Assembly (NCBI RefSeq): GCF_001567585.1
Contig: NZ_LRQV01000001.1
Span: 1-64,000, forward strand
Direction: 5' to 3'
DNA: 64,000 nt
From: Micromonospora rosaria
Lineage (GTDB): Bacteria; Actinomycetota; Actinomycetes; Mycobacteriales; Micromonosporaceae
In this document: positions 17,839 through 27,428 of the stretch, piece after piece
Numbering within the stretch: the stretch's first letter is position 1
Layout of the letters: the number at the start of each line of letters is the position of its first letter
The notes under the pieces: generated by a model
What the model saw: the letters and a program-made list of their open reading frames with translations, nothing else
The model's database searches: none
What the model was told of the DNA's origin: nothing
Translations under genes and position numbers: made by a program

Positions 17839-17853
17839 CTTCCTGCCAGGAAG
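17839..17853. promoter_or_regulatory. Palindrome between the aldo/keto reductase and HxlR genes
   Basis: CTTCCT-GCC-AGGAAG is a perfect 6-3-6 dyad in the divergent intergenic region, 65 bp from the reductase ATG and 48 bp from the regulator ATG. It is the best candidate for the HxlR operator. Confidence 0.55.
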
Positions 17854-17900
17854 AAGGCACCTGGAAGTGCGTAGGTCACCACGGGGTGGGGGGAGCATCG

Positions 17901-18344
17901 ATGGCGACGGTGACGGCGGCCCAGCGCAGGGCCCAGGCCAAGGCGGAGTACGACGCGTTCCTGGCGGCGTGCCCCAGCCGCGGGCTGCTCGACCGGATCT
18001 CGGACAAGTGGGTCGTCCTGATCCTGTGCGCGCTCAGCGGCGACGGGCCGCACCGGTCGGACGCCGACGCCGGCGGCGGACCCGGCCCGATGCGGTACTC
18101 GGAACTGGCCCGCGCGCTGGCCGGTGTCAGCCAGAAGATGCTGACCCAGACACTGCGGTCGCTGGAACGCGACGGTCTGCTCACCCGTACCGTCACCCCG
18201 ACCGTCCCCGTCACCGTCACCTACCAGTTGACCGACCTGGGTCTCTCCCTCTACGAGATGACGCGCGGGCTCAGGAGTTGGGCCGAGACGCACATGACCA
18301 CGGTGCTCGCACACCGCGACACCTACGACGCGGGCGCCTCCTGA
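17901..18344 (+). CDS. HxlR-family transcriptional regulator
   Basis: 147 residues. The winged helix core is clear: [19 protein letters not shown] (29-47), then [33 protein letters not shown] and [14 protein letters not shown]. The single Cys29 before the first helix is the redox- or electrophile-sensing position in several HxlR proteins. A 14-residue Gly/Asp-rich insert ([15 protein letters not shown]) between helix 2 and helix 3 lengthens the usual loop. It is divergently transcribed from the aldo/keto reductase it probably controls. Confidence 0.9.
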   Translation: MATVTAAQRRAQAKAEYDAFLAACPSRGLLDRISDKWVVLILCALSGDGPHRSDADAGGGPGPMRYSELARALAGVSQKMLTQTLRSLERDGLLTRTVTPTVPVTVTYQLTDLGLSLYEMTRGLRSWAETHMTTVLAHRDTYDAGAS

Positions 18345-18366
18345 GGATCCACCCCGGCGGGCGGCG

Positions 18367-19110
18367 CTACCCGGAGGCCGGGGTCCACCCGAGGATGACG
18401 TTGACCCGCTGCAACACGTCGATCTGCGCGGGGTTGTACATCTCGACGATCCCCTGCAGGAAGGCCGACCAGTGACGCGGCCCGTGCACCCCCGCGCCCT
18501 GCTCCTTCAACGTCGTCAGGCGTGGATGGTCCTGCTGCACCCGGAGCACCTCGGGGGCGTACCGCTCGGCCAGGCGCTGCCGGGTCTCCTCGCTCGCCTC
18601 CTCGGTCAGGGCGTCGAACTCCCTCCCGACCGCGCTGCGGGGCTCCGTCTGCATCTCCTGGAGCGTCTCCATCACCCACGGCTCGAAGATCCGCGAGCAG
18701 ACGAGCAGGAACGCCCGCTCGGCGTCGGACAACGCACCGGCGTTCTCGCCGAACCCCGGCGGCAACTCGGCGAGTTCGCGCTGCCGCAGGATCCCGGCCA
18801 CCTCGTCGCGCATCCGCTGCTGACGCTCGATACTGGCGGCCAGTTCGGCGTCGAGGGCGCGGAGAACCTGCTCCGCGCCCTCGGCCGACTCCTCCATCGC
18901 GGCGATGTCGGACAGCGGCACACCGAGATCCACGAGGCGGCGGAGCCGCAGCAGCCGGACGAGGTGCCCGATCCGGTACTGCTTGTACCCGTTGGCCGCC
19001 CGCTCCGGCTCCTCCAGCAGCCCGACCCGGTGGTAGTGCCGCACGGTCTTCACGGTGGTGCCGGCGATCTCGGCCAGGTCACGCGTGCTCCAACCGCCCT
19101 TCATCCGCAT
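18367..19110 (-). CDS. MerR-family regulator, probably translated from a leaderless mRNA
   Basis: 247 residues counted from the ATG at 19110. The N-terminal MerR winged HTH reads WSTRDLAEIAGTTVKTVRHYHRVGLL (7-32), then YRIGHLVRLLRLRRLVDLGVPL; a long helical C-terminal region (about 75-245) resembles TipAS-type or other effector domains but no conserved cysteine cluster is seen. A MerR-type promoter places the transcription start exactly at this ATG, so I prefer it to the upstream GTG at 19125. The gene lies directly downstream of a secreted peptidase whose promoter is almost identical, implying that it controls both. Confidence 0.88.
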   Translation of the reverse strand: MRMKGGWSTRDLAEIAGTTVKTVRHYHRVGLLEEPERAANGYKQYRIGHLVRLLRLRRLVDLGVPLSDIAAMEESAEGAEQVLRALDAELAASIERQQRMRDEVAGILRQRELAELPPGFGENAGALSDAERAFLLVCSRIFEPWVMETLQEMQTEPRSAVGREFDALTEEASEETRQRLAERYAPEVLRVQQDHPRLTTLKEQGAGVHGPRHWSAFLQGIVEMYNPAQIDVLQRVNVILGWTPASG

Positions 19111-19116
19111 GCCGCC

Positions 19117-19147
19117 ATTCGACACCGTGCCCCGAGGGCACAGTCAA
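19117..19147 (-). promoter_or_regulatory. MerR-type promoter of the merR gene
   Basis: -35 TTGACT (19142-19147), a 19-bp spacer holding the dyad GTGCCC-TCG-GGGCAC, and -10 TCGAAT (19117-19122). The overlong 19-bp spacer with central dyad is the hallmark of MerR-activated promoters. The predicted +1 is base 19110, the A of the start codon. Confidence 0.75.
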
Positions 19148-19149
19148 GG

Positions 19150-20628
19150 TCAGCCGCGCCGGCAGGCCGTGTCCTTCGCCGGCATCGCGCCCTCGACCAG
19201 GTACGCCGTGGTGACGTTCACCGCGCAGGCGTTGTTCCCGAGCACGTAGACACCGTGCCCGCTTTCGTCGGCGGTCACCAACCGGGCGCGCTGGCCGAAC
19301 TTCTCGCGCAGCAGCGTGCCGCCCGCGTACGGGGTGACCGGGTCGCGCCGGTTCTGCAGGATCAGCACGTTGCGCGGCCCCTTGTCGTTGACCGTGACGG
19401 GCGGCTCGGTCGGCGCGTACCGCCAGAAGGCGCACGGCAGGATGTTGGCGCTGGCCGCGCCGTAGAGCGGGTACCGCTCGCGGTCCTCGGCGACGGCCCG
19501 CCGGTACGTCGCCACGCCCTCGGGCCACTCGACGTCGTTGCAGGTCACCGCGAGGAAGACGGTGAGCGCGTTGTCCCCCGGGTGCGGCGTCGCCGCCGTC
19601 GCCGACAGCGGCTGCGCGTCACCCGGATCCAGGTACGACTGCCAGGTCCGGGCGAGGTTGCCGTACTGCACCTCGTGGTAGAGGGAGGCGAAGGTGACCG
19701 CCCGGAACATGGCGCCGGTGAGCCCGTCGGGCGCCGGGGTCCCGTCGAGCCGCTCAGCGATGGTGAGGTACGTCCGGCGCACCTGCTGCGGCGTGCGACC
19801 CAGGCCATAGGAGCCGTGCCGCGCCGCCGCCCACCGCGCGAAGTCGGGGAACGTCTGCTCCATGCCCAACGCGTACCGGCGCAGCCCGTCCCGGTCGAGG
19901 TGGGTGTCGCCGATGTTGCTGTCGAGCACGATCCGGTCGGTGGTGTCCGGAAACATCGAGGCGTACGCCGCCCCCAACGCCGACCCGTAGGACGCCCCGT
20001 AGAAGCTGGCCTTCTCCTCGCCGAGCGCGGCCCGGATCCGGTTTAGGTCCCGGGCCGTGTTCGCCGTCGTCAGGTGCCGCAGCCGCCCCTCGGTATCGGT
20101 GGCGGCACACCGGGCGGCGACCTCCTCGGCGATCCCGGCCTGCGCGGTCACCGCCGCGTCGTCGGCCGCGTACGGCGGAATGTTGCCCCAGTAGCCGCCC
20201 TCCACGGTGAAGCCGCAGCTCACCGGCGACGAATGGCCGACCCCCCGGGTGTCCATGCCGATCAGGTCGTAGGCGTCCACGACGCTGCTCGGCAGCCCCC
20301 TGCCGACCAGGAACCCCGGCTGGTCCAGCCCGGTGCCGCCCGGACCGCCCGGGTTGAACATGAGCACCCCGCGCCGCTTCGCCGGCTTCGTGCTCGCGAT
20401 CCGCGACACCATGAGCTCGATCTGCGTACCGTCGGGGTCGCGGTAGTCCAGCGGGACCGGCACCCGCGCGCACCGCACCTGTACCGACGGGGGCACCACG
20501 ACATCCTCGGGACACGCCGCCCACGCCACCTGCGGCACGGACTCCTCCACCACCACCGGCGGCACCGCGACCAGCGCCCCCACCATGCCGACCACCCCGA
20601 CCAGGGCGGCAGAATACCTTCGATACAC
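19150..20628 (-). CDS. Secreted tripeptidyl aminopeptidase-like alpha/beta hydrolase (family S33)
   Basis: 492 residues from the GTG at 20628, chosen because AAAGGAGG ends 7 nt before it. The N-terminus is a signal peptide (positively charged MYRRYS, then hydrophobic ALVGVVGMVGALVAV) with a cleavage region near AWA-A. Landmarks: FNPGGPGGTG (91-100, oxyanion region), the nucleophile in GASYGS (Ser213), Asp near 429 in NRRDPVTP, and His near 458 in ESGHGVY. This is the SlpD/SlpE/TAP family of actinomycete exported peptidases. Its promoter matches that of the downstream merR gene. Confidence 0.92.
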   Translation of the reverse strand: MYRRYSAALVGVVGMVGALVAVPPVVVEESVPQVAWAACPEDVVVPPSVQVRCARVPVPLDYRDPDGTQIELMVSRIASTKPAKRRGVLMFNPGGPGGTGLDQPGFLVGRGLPSSVVDAYDLIGMDTRGVGHSSPVSCGFTVEGGYWGNIPPYAADDAAVTAQAGIAEEVAARCAATDTEGRLRHLTTANTARDLNRIRAALGEEKASFYGASYGSALGAAYASMFPDTTDRIVLDSNIGDTHLDRDGLRRYALGMEQTFPDFARWAAARHGSYGLGRTPQQVRRTYLTIAERLDGTPAPDGLTGAMFRAVTFASLYHEVQYGNLARTWQSYLDPGDAQPLSATAATPHPGDNALTVFLAVTCNDVEWPEGVATYRRAVAEDRERYPLYGAASANILPCAFWRYAPTEPPVTVNDKGPRNVLILQNRRDPVTPYAGGTLLREKFGQRARLVTADESGHGVYVLGNNACAVNVTTAYLVEGAMPAKDTACRRG

Positions 20629-20672
20629 GTCCACGCCTCCTTTCCTGCCCGTCGTCGGGCGGGCTTCACCCC

Positions 20673-20703
20673 ATGCGAACCCATGCCCTCGGGGCACAGT
20701 CAA
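20673..20703 (-). promoter_or_regulatory. MerR-type promoter of the secreted peptidase gene
   Basis: -35 TTGACT (20698-20703), a 19-bp spacer with the dyad TGCCC-CGA-GGGCA, and -10 TCGCAT (20673-20678). The first 9 bases of spacer and the -35 match the merR promoter. The predicted leader is about 38 nt. Confidence 0.72.
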
Positions 20704-20752
20704 GCCAGGAACCGGGCCGGGCCGGCGACCACGGGGCGCAGCCCCGTCCGGG

Positions 20753-21307
20753 TCAGGCGTCCCAGGTCCTGCGTGCGGTGGCGGCCGGGCCGGTCACGAG
20801 CGTGTTCGGCGGGACGTCCCTGGTCACCACGGCGCCGGCGCCGACCACACTGTTGCGGCCGATCGTGACGCCGGGCAGGACGGTGACGGCGGCGCCGAGC
20901 CACACGTCGTCCTCCAGGGTGATCGGCGCCGCCATGACGTACTCGCGCCGCTGTCCGGGCGGCACGGGATGCCCGGAGGTGACGAGGTTCGACTTCGGGC
21001 CGATCATCACCCCGGAGCCGATCCGGATGCCGCCCTGGTCCAGGAACGTGCAGCCCTGGTTGACGAAGACGTCCTCACCGAACGCGGTGTTCAGGCCGTA
21101 GTCGGTGAAGAACGGCGGGAAGATCCGCACGGACTGCGGGAGGGGACCGGCGAAGACCTGCGCGAGCAGCGCGGCGCGTGCCTCGGCGTCGCCGAACGGC
21201 AGCACGTTCAACCGCGAGGTCAGGTCGGTGACCTGGTGGATTCGCTCCGCGTAGCGCGCGAACTCCGTCGTCCGGACATACATCCGCTGGGTTGTGGCGG
21301 TAGACAT
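20753..21307 (-). CDS. Maltose/galactoside O-acetyltransferase-like (hexapeptide repeat) enzyme
   Basis: 184 residues. An N-terminal helical cap ([21 protein letters not shown]) precedes left-handed beta-helix hexapeptide repeats: [54 protein letters not shown] and [17 protein letters not shown]. The His in SGHP is the expected catalytic base, and length fits the LacA/NodL/Maa group. It acetylates sugars or related acceptors with acetyl-CoA; the acceptor is unknown. It is divergent from a LysR regulator 81 bp away. Confidence 0.9.
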   Translation of the reverse strand: MSTATTQRMYVRTTEFARYAERIHQVTDLTSRLNVLPFGDAEARAALLAQVFAGPLPQSVRIFPPFFTDYGLNTAFGEDVFVNQGCTFLDQGGIRIGSGVMIGPKSNLVTSGHPVPPGQRREYVMAAPITLEDDVWLGAAVTVLPGVTIGRNSVVGAGAVVTRDVPPNTLVTGPAATARRTWDA

Positions 21308-21366
21308 GTGATGATCTCAGTAAAGGTCCCGACCAGCGGGCAAACAACCGACACGTACCCCGGCCA

Positions 21367-21379
21367 CAACCGAAAGTTG
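21367..21379. promoter_or_regulatory. CAAC-N5-GTTG dyad between acetyltransferase and LysR genes
   Basis: CAAC-CGAAA-GTTG, a short perfect dyad just upstream of the preferred LysR start. It is a plausible LysR-type binding site in a divergent intergenic region. Confidence 0.4.
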
Positions 21380-21388
21380 GGCAGACGA

Positions 21389-22351
21389 GTGGATCTCGAC
21401 GGCGTCCGGACGTTCGTCGTCGCGGCCGAGCTCGGCCAGTTCCAGGAGGCGGCGGCCGACCTGGCCGTCACCCAACAGGCGGTCTCCAAGCGCGTCGCCG
21501 CCCTGGAACAGGCCGTCGGCGCGGTGCTGTTCGCGCGGACCACCCGTGGCGTGCGGCTCACCCTCGACGGGCAGACCTTCCTTCCGCACGCCCGTGAGCT
21601 CCTGCGCGCCGCCGAGCGCGCCAGGAACGCGGTCCGACCCGGCAGCCGCGCGCTGCGCGTCGACGTCACCCACCGGCGCATCGCGCCCGCCGTCGCCCTG
21701 CACGACTTCCACGTCGCCCACCCCGACCAGGACCTCGACGTGGTCACCCTGGCCGAGAACAACCTCACCGCGGCGCTGGCCGCCGTGCGCACCGGCGCCG
21801 TGGACGCCTCCTTCCGGGCCGTGACCCTGCCGGCCGACGCCCTGCCGGCCGGCATCAGCACCGCCCGCGCCATCGACCACGAGCTCGAAGTCCTGGTCGG
21901 GCCCCGGCACCCCCTGGCCAGGGAGCGGCACCTCGAGCCGGCCCGCCTCGCGGGGCACCGGATCTGGATACCCGGGATCGTCCCCGGCACGGAGTGGGCG
22001 ACGTTCTACCACGACTTCGCGGACGCCTTCGGCCTGAGCATCGACGGCATCGGCCCGCACTTCGGCGACGAGGCGCTGCTCGACCAGTTGTCCACCTCCG
22101 CCGACCTCGCCACGATCGTCGGCAGACGCGACCGCTACCTGTGGCCGGCCCGCTACGACCTGCGCCGCATCCCACTGCGGAACCCGACCCCGATCTATCC
22201 CCATTCCCTGATCTGGGCCACCGTCAACCCCCACCCCGGCCTGGCCGCCCTGCGGGCGTACCTGGCGGCGGCGCGGCACGCCCGGACACCTGCCGCGCCG
22301 CTCTGGACGCCGACCTGGACCATGCCCGACCACCGCGGGCTCCAGAGCTGA
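21389..22351 (+). CDS. LysR-family transcriptional regulator
   Basis: 320 residues from the GTG at 21389, which makes the protein begin VDLDGVRTFVVAAELGQFQEAA as LysR proteins normally do; an ATG at 21311 would add 26 residues of intergenic-looking sequence that hold a dyad. The wHTH reads AADLAVTQQAVSKRVAALEQAVGAVLFARTTRGVRLT (about 22-58). The C-terminal half has the two-lobed effector domain (LRVDVTHRRIAPAVALHDF, LEVLVGPRHPLA, DQLSTSADLATIVG). It probably controls the divergent acetyltransferase. Confidence 0.9.
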   Translation: MDLDGVRTFVVAAELGQFQEAAADLAVTQQAVSKRVAALEQAVGAVLFARTTRGVRLTLDGQTFLPHARELLRAAERARNAVRPGSRALRVDVTHRRIAPAVALHDFHVAHPDQDLDVVTLAENNLTAALAAVRTGAVDASFRAVTLPADALPAGISTARAIDHELEVLVGPRHPLARERHLEPARLAGHRIWIPGIVPGTEWATFYHDFADAFGLSIDGIGPHFGDEALLDQLSTSADLATIVGRRDRYLWPARYDLRRIPLRNPTPIYPHSLIWATVNPHPGLAALRAYLAAARHARTPAAPLWTPTWTMPDHRGLQS

Positions 22352-22369
22352 CGACGGGGCTGCGGGTCG

Positions 22370-22636
22370 CTAGGACGCCTGGCGGACGGGCATGTCGGCC
22401 AGCCAGACGTCGGCCAGGTCGGCGAGGGGGACGTCGAGGGCCTGGCTGAGGCAGACCACCGTGCCGAACGCCGGTGCGGGAAGCCGGCCCGCCTCGATCT
22501 TGCGCAGCGTCTCGGGGGAGATGCCGGCCGCCAGGGCCACCTCGACGAGGCTGCGGCCGGCCCGCGCGGCCCGCAGGGCGGTTCCGAGGCGCTGGCCCGC
22601 GGCGATCTGTGCGGGGGTGAGTGGTTGGCGAACCAT
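22370..22636 (-). CDS. Small XRE-type HTH regulator
   Basis: 88 residues, consisting almost entirely of one HTH_3 domain: GQRLGTALRAARAGRSL, VEVALAAGISPETLRKIEAGRLPAP and TVVCLSQALDVPLADLADVW. It has no extra effector domain. It is transcribed away from the methionine aminopeptidase gene, and two abutting 14-bp repeats lie between them, suggesting that it represses itself and possibly the peptidase. Confidence 0.85.
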   Translation of the reverse strand: MVRQPLTPAQIAAGQRLGTALRAARAGRSLVEVALAAGISPETLRKIEAGRLPAPAFGTVVCLSQALDVPLADLADVWLADMPVRQAS

Positions 22637-22675
22637 GCCAGCAGGATATCCCTGCGGAGCGCCCCGATCCCGCGT

Positions 22676-22703
22676 GGTATAAAAATGCCGGTATAGAAAT
22701 ACC
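22676..22703. promoter_or_regulatory. Two abutting 14-bp operators between XRE and methionine aminopeptidase genes
   Basis: GGTATAAAAATGCC (22676-22689) and GGTATAGAAATACC (22690-22703) sit head to tail. The second is a perfect GGTAT-N4-ATACC dyad and the first differs by one arm base. They are the only AT-rich stretch nearby and probably overlap the divergent promoters. Confidence 0.7.
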
Positions 22704-22725
22704 GCATGGGGAGAGGGAGGCAGTT

Positions 22726-23520
22726 GTGATCGAGCTGAAGTCCACCGAAGAGATCGGCCGGATGGCGGTCACCGGCCAGTTCGTCGGCGAACTGCTCGCC
22801 GAACTGGCCGGTGTCGCCGCGGTCGGCGTCAACCTGATGGACCTCGAACACCACGCCCGCCGCCGGATCGCCGACCGTGGTGCCGAGTCCTGCTACTGGG
22901 ACTACGCCCCGTCGTTCGGTCGCGGCCCGTTCCGTAACGTGCTGTGCCTGTCGGTCAACGACGCGGTGCTGCACGGCCTGCCGCACGACTACGTGCTGCG
23001 CGACGGCGACCTGCTCAGCATCGACATGGCGGTCACCATCGACGGCTGGGTCGCCGACTCCGCGCTCTCCGTCGTCGTCGGCACCCCCGACCCGGCCGAC
23101 CTGAAGCTGATCGAGGCCACCGAGGTCGCCCTGGAAGCCGCCATCACCGCCGCCCAGCCCGGTGGCCGCCTCGGCGACATCTCCGCCGCCATCGGCGAGG
23201 TCGCCCACTCCTACGGCTACCGCGTCAACGCCGAGTTCGGCGGCCACGGCATCGGCCGCACCATGCACGAGGACCCGCACGTCTCCAACAACGGTCGCGC
23301 CCGCCGAGGCCTGAGACTCGACCCCGGCCTCACCCTCGCCATCGAGCCCTGGTTCTGCCGCTCCACCGACAAGATCAGGTTCGACGACGACGGCTGGACG
23401 ATCCGCTCCGCCGACGGCTCCCGCACCGCCCACTCCGAGCACACCGTCGCCATCACCGCCTCCGGCCCGCAGGTCCTGACCCTCCGCCCCGCTCCCACCA
23501 CGCCCGCCGCCGTCTCCTGA
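22726..23520 (+). CDS. map: Type I methionine aminopeptidase
   Basis: 264 residues from the GTG at 22726 with GGGAGG 5 nt upstream. The five metal ligands of the pita-bread fold are visible: Asp in LSIDMAVTIDGW, Asp in WVADSALS, His in GGHGIGRTMHED, Glu in LAIEPWF and Glu in HSEHTVAI. It removes initiator methionine. There is no N-terminal zinc-finger or SH3-binding extension. Most actinomycetes have several map genes; this copy, tied to an XRE repressor instead of the ribosomal-protein cluster, is likely an accessory or induced form. Confidence 0.92.
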   Translation: MIELKSTEEIGRMAVTGQFVGELLAELAGVAAVGVNLMDLEHHARRRIADRGAESCYWDYAPSFGRGPFRNVLCLSVNDAVLHGLPHDYVLRDGDLLSIDMAVTIDGWVADSALSVVVGTPDPADLKLIEATEVALEAAITAAQPGGRLGDISAAIGEVAHSYGYRVNAEFGGHGIGRTMHEDPHVSNNGRARRGLRLDPGLTLAIEPWFCRSTDKIRFDDDGWTIRSADGSRTAHSEHTVAITASGPQVLTLRPAPTTPAAVS

Positions 23521-23642
23521 CCGCGCGTCGTCAGCGGCCAGCCGAACCGATGCCTCGGGGCGTGCGTGGCGGACCAGGTGCCCGGCGGGCCGCGACCGGG
23601 TGCCTGGCCCTTGGTTGATGATCTCCGCTCGGAAGACAGTGA

Positions 23643-25412
<1,770 letters not shown>

Positions 25413-25430
25413 GGGGCGCTGCCGGGGACG

Positions 25431-25922
25431 GTGCTGCACTACGCTGCGAGGGTGACGAGTGCTCCCCGGGAGGCGGAGACGCCGATCGGCCCGATCGGTG
25501 CGGCACTCTGCCGACTGGTGTTCCTGGCCATCTGCCTGCCCGGACCGGTCCTGCTCACCGTCGCCCTGACGCTCGACCCACCGCTGCCGCCCGCAGAGTT
25601 CTGGGGCATGCTCGCCGGCGACGTCCTGATCACGATCGTCGGCGTCGGGTTCGGCGTCCTCGGCCTGCGGCTGGTCACCCGTTCCCGGCGCGACGCCCGT
25701 CGACTCGCCACCGCCGGCGTCGCCGCCACCGCCGAGATCCTCACGGTCGCCCACCACCTCGGCGGCGAGGATCCCGGCCTGGAACTGCACCTGCGGATCA
25801 GCGGGCCCGGATTCGCCCCGTTCGGGGCGGACACGATCCGCCCCGACGACCCGGCCCTCGTCCCCGGCGCGATCCTGACCGCCGTCGTGGACCCCGCCGA
25901 CCGTCTCTTCAGGATCACGTGA
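25431..25922 (+). CDS. Membrane protein of unknown function
   Basis: 163 residues from the GTG at 25431; a GTG at 25452 (VTSAPREAE) would also serve and neither has a strong ribosome site. Two hydrophobic helices (LCRLVFLAICLPGPVLLTVAL and MLAGDVLITIVGVGFGVLGL) are followed by a soluble beta-rich C-terminus (ATAEILTVAHHLGG, LELHLRISGPGF, AILTAVVDPADRLFRIT) resembling DUF3592-type domains. It lies 18 bp after rox on the same strand and may share its transcript, but has no evident link to rifamycin resistance. Confidence 0.65.
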   Translation: MLHYAARVTSAPREAETPIGPIGAALCRLVFLAICLPGPVLLTVALTLDPPLPPAEFWGMLAGDVLITIVGVGFGVLGLRLVTRSRRDARRLATAGVAATAEILTVAHHLGGEDPGLELHLRISGPGFAPFGADTIRPDDPALVPGAILTAVVDPADRLFRIT

Positions 25923-25923
25923 C

Positions 25924-25940
25924 GGACCGCGACGCGGTCC
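25924..25940 (+). terminator. Hairpin after the membrane protein gene
   Basis: GGACCGCG-A-CGCGGTCC begins 2 bp after the stop codon; there is no T-tract. A likely transcript end for the rox/membrane gene unit. The rest of the gap to 26173 shows no gene. Confidence 0.45.
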
Positions 25941-26173
25941 CGGTCGGTGCACCGGCACTTCTCGGTCGCCGGCCCGGTCCGCCGGTGCGGACACGCGGAC
26001 CTCACGGCAGGCGCTGATCCACCCTCGTGCGCCTCTGGGACCCCGGCCGTGATCGGCAGGCGGGCGGATGAAACCACCGTCCGGTCCCGCGCGTCATGAG
26101 GCTGTATCGATCCGAGCGCCTCGGGCCGCCCCGGCGGTCCGGGCGCGGTGACGCAGGAGGGTGGGAGGACGTG

Positions 26174-26776
26174 ATGTCGGTGCGGAGATGGCTCGCGGGC
26201 GTGGGGCTGGTGGCGGTGGCCGGTGCCGGGATCGGACTGTACGCCGGGGCGTCGGCGTCGGCGCACGACGGTGCGCCGGCCGGTCCCGGCGCGGTCACGG
26301 AGCAGGCGCGGAGGGCGTCGCCGGACCCGGTGCTCTCCGGTACGCGGCGGGTCACGATCGTCCGGGTCGGCGCGTTCGAGTCGGGGCTGTCGTTGCTGGA
26401 CGGCGGGCGGCTGGCCGAGGTGGACGACGACCGGGGGCGGCAGGTGTTCGTGCCGACCCCGCTGGGCGGGCAGCAGTTCCTGGTCAAGTCCTACTACGGC
26501 GGCGGGACGGGGCAGCCGCTCTGCTGGCGGGCGCACAATCCGGGCAACGCGCAGCCGCTGGTGGTGCGGGGTGCGACCTGCCGGGCGGACGACCCCGCCC
26601 AGCGCTTCGTGATCACCGCGGCCGTCGGGGGCGGCGCCCGCGAGTTCGTGATCAGCAACCGGTCCGCGTACCTGCGTGACTCGGCGCGGTCCGGGCTGAT
26701 CCTGGAGGAGTTGGGCGACGCCGACCCGTTCAGCAGCTTCCGGTTCAACGACACGGGGCCGGCGCCCCGGCCGTAG
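26174..26776 (+). CDS. Secreted protein, paralogue of the anti-sigma C-terminal domain
   Basis: 200 residues. Signal peptide: RRWLAGVGLVAVAGAGIGLYAGASASA, with cleavage likely at ASA-HD near residue 30. The mature part is one domain that also forms the C-terminus of the protein at 27418-28293: shared phrases are RxVTIVR, LSLLDxGRLxEVDxDxGRQxFV, CWxxR, QPLxV, AISNRxAYL or equivalent, and GLILEELGDA. Two conserved cysteines could pair. Beta-trefoil or ricin-like folding is possible but not provable here. Soluble and membrane-tethered copies of the same domain flank an ECF sigma gene, suggesting a ligand or a decoy for the sensor. Confidence 0.75.
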   Translation: MSVRRWLAGVGLVAVAGAGIGLYAGASASAHDGAPAGPGAVTEQARRASPDPVLSGTRRVTIVRVGAFESGLSLLDGGRLAEVDDDRGRQVFVPTPLGGQQFLVKSYYGGGTGQPLCWRAHNPGNAQPLVVRGATCRADDPAQRFVITAAVGGGAREFVISNRSAYLRDSARSGLILEELGDADPFSSFRFNDTGPAPRP

Positions 26777-26835
26777 CGCCTGCCCGGGTGCCGGGCGGCG
26801 TCGGGCCCGCCACCGGCGCGCTGCCACCTCGGCCC

Positions 26836-26868
26836 GGCCCGCCGGCGGACCGACCCCGCCGGCGGGCC
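26836..26868 (+). terminator. Strong 13-bp-stem hairpin before the sigma factor gene
   Basis: GGCCCGCCGGCGG, a 7-nt loop and its exact complement. It ends 5 bp before an in-frame ATG at 26874, which makes that ATG a poor start and favours 26913. It probably terminates the upstream secreted-protein transcript. Confidence 0.65.
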
Positions 26869-26912
26869 AGGCCATGACCGTACGCAACCAGACGGGGTGG
26901 GGACACTGTTCG

Positions 26913-27428
26913 ATGCGTGACGCTGCGGAGTTCGACTCCTTCTACTCCGCGTCGGCCCAGCGCGTGCTGGGCCAGCTGTACGCGATGATCGGCAGCCGGG
27001 TGGAGGCCGAGGACGCGGTGGCGGAGGCGTACGCCCGGGCCTGGGACCGGTGGGGGACGGTGCGCGAGTGCGACAGCCCGGAGGCCTGGGTGCGTCGCGT
27101 GGCGTACCGGGTGGCGGTGAGCGCGTGGCGCAAGGCGGTGAACCGGCTCAGCGCCCACCGCCGCCAGGTCGCGGAGCAGCCCGTGGAGGCGGTCACGGTC
27201 GACCACGTCGCGCTCGTGGACGCGCTGCGCCGGATCCCTGCCGAGCAGCGCCGGGTGGTGGTCCTGCACCATCTGGTCGGCCTCAGTGTGGCCGAGATCG
27301 CCACCGAGGCCGGTACCAACGTGAACACCGTCAAGACGCGGCTCGCACGGGGACGTCGGGCCCTCGCCGCGCATCTCGCCGACGACGAGTACCAGATCAC
27401 GGGTGGGGGGAGGGGCCATGAGGTCTGA
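26913..27428 (+). CDS. ECF RNA polymerase sigma factor (SigE-like actinobacterial group)
   Basis: 171 residues from the ATG at 26913 (the upstream in-frame ATG at 26874 adds 13 residues but abuts a hairpin). Region 2 reads FDSFYSASAQRVLGQLYAMIG, VEAEDAVAEAYARAWDRW and EAWVRRVAYRVAVSAWRK; region 4 reads LRRIPAEQRRVVVLHHLVGLSVAEIA and NVNTVKTRLARGRRAL. There is no C-terminal SnoaL-type extension. It overlaps the start of the next gene by 11 bp, so sigma and putative anti-sigma are co-translated. Target promoters cannot be read. Confidence 0.9.
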   Translation: MRDAAEFDSFYSASAQRVLGQLYAMIGSRVEAEDAVAEAYARAWDRWGTVRECDSPEAWVRRVAYRVAVSAWRKAVNRLSAHRRQVAEQPVEAVTVDHVALVDALRRIPAEQRRVVVLHHLVGLSVAEIATEAGTNVNTVKTRLARGRRALAAHLADDEYQITGGGRGHEV

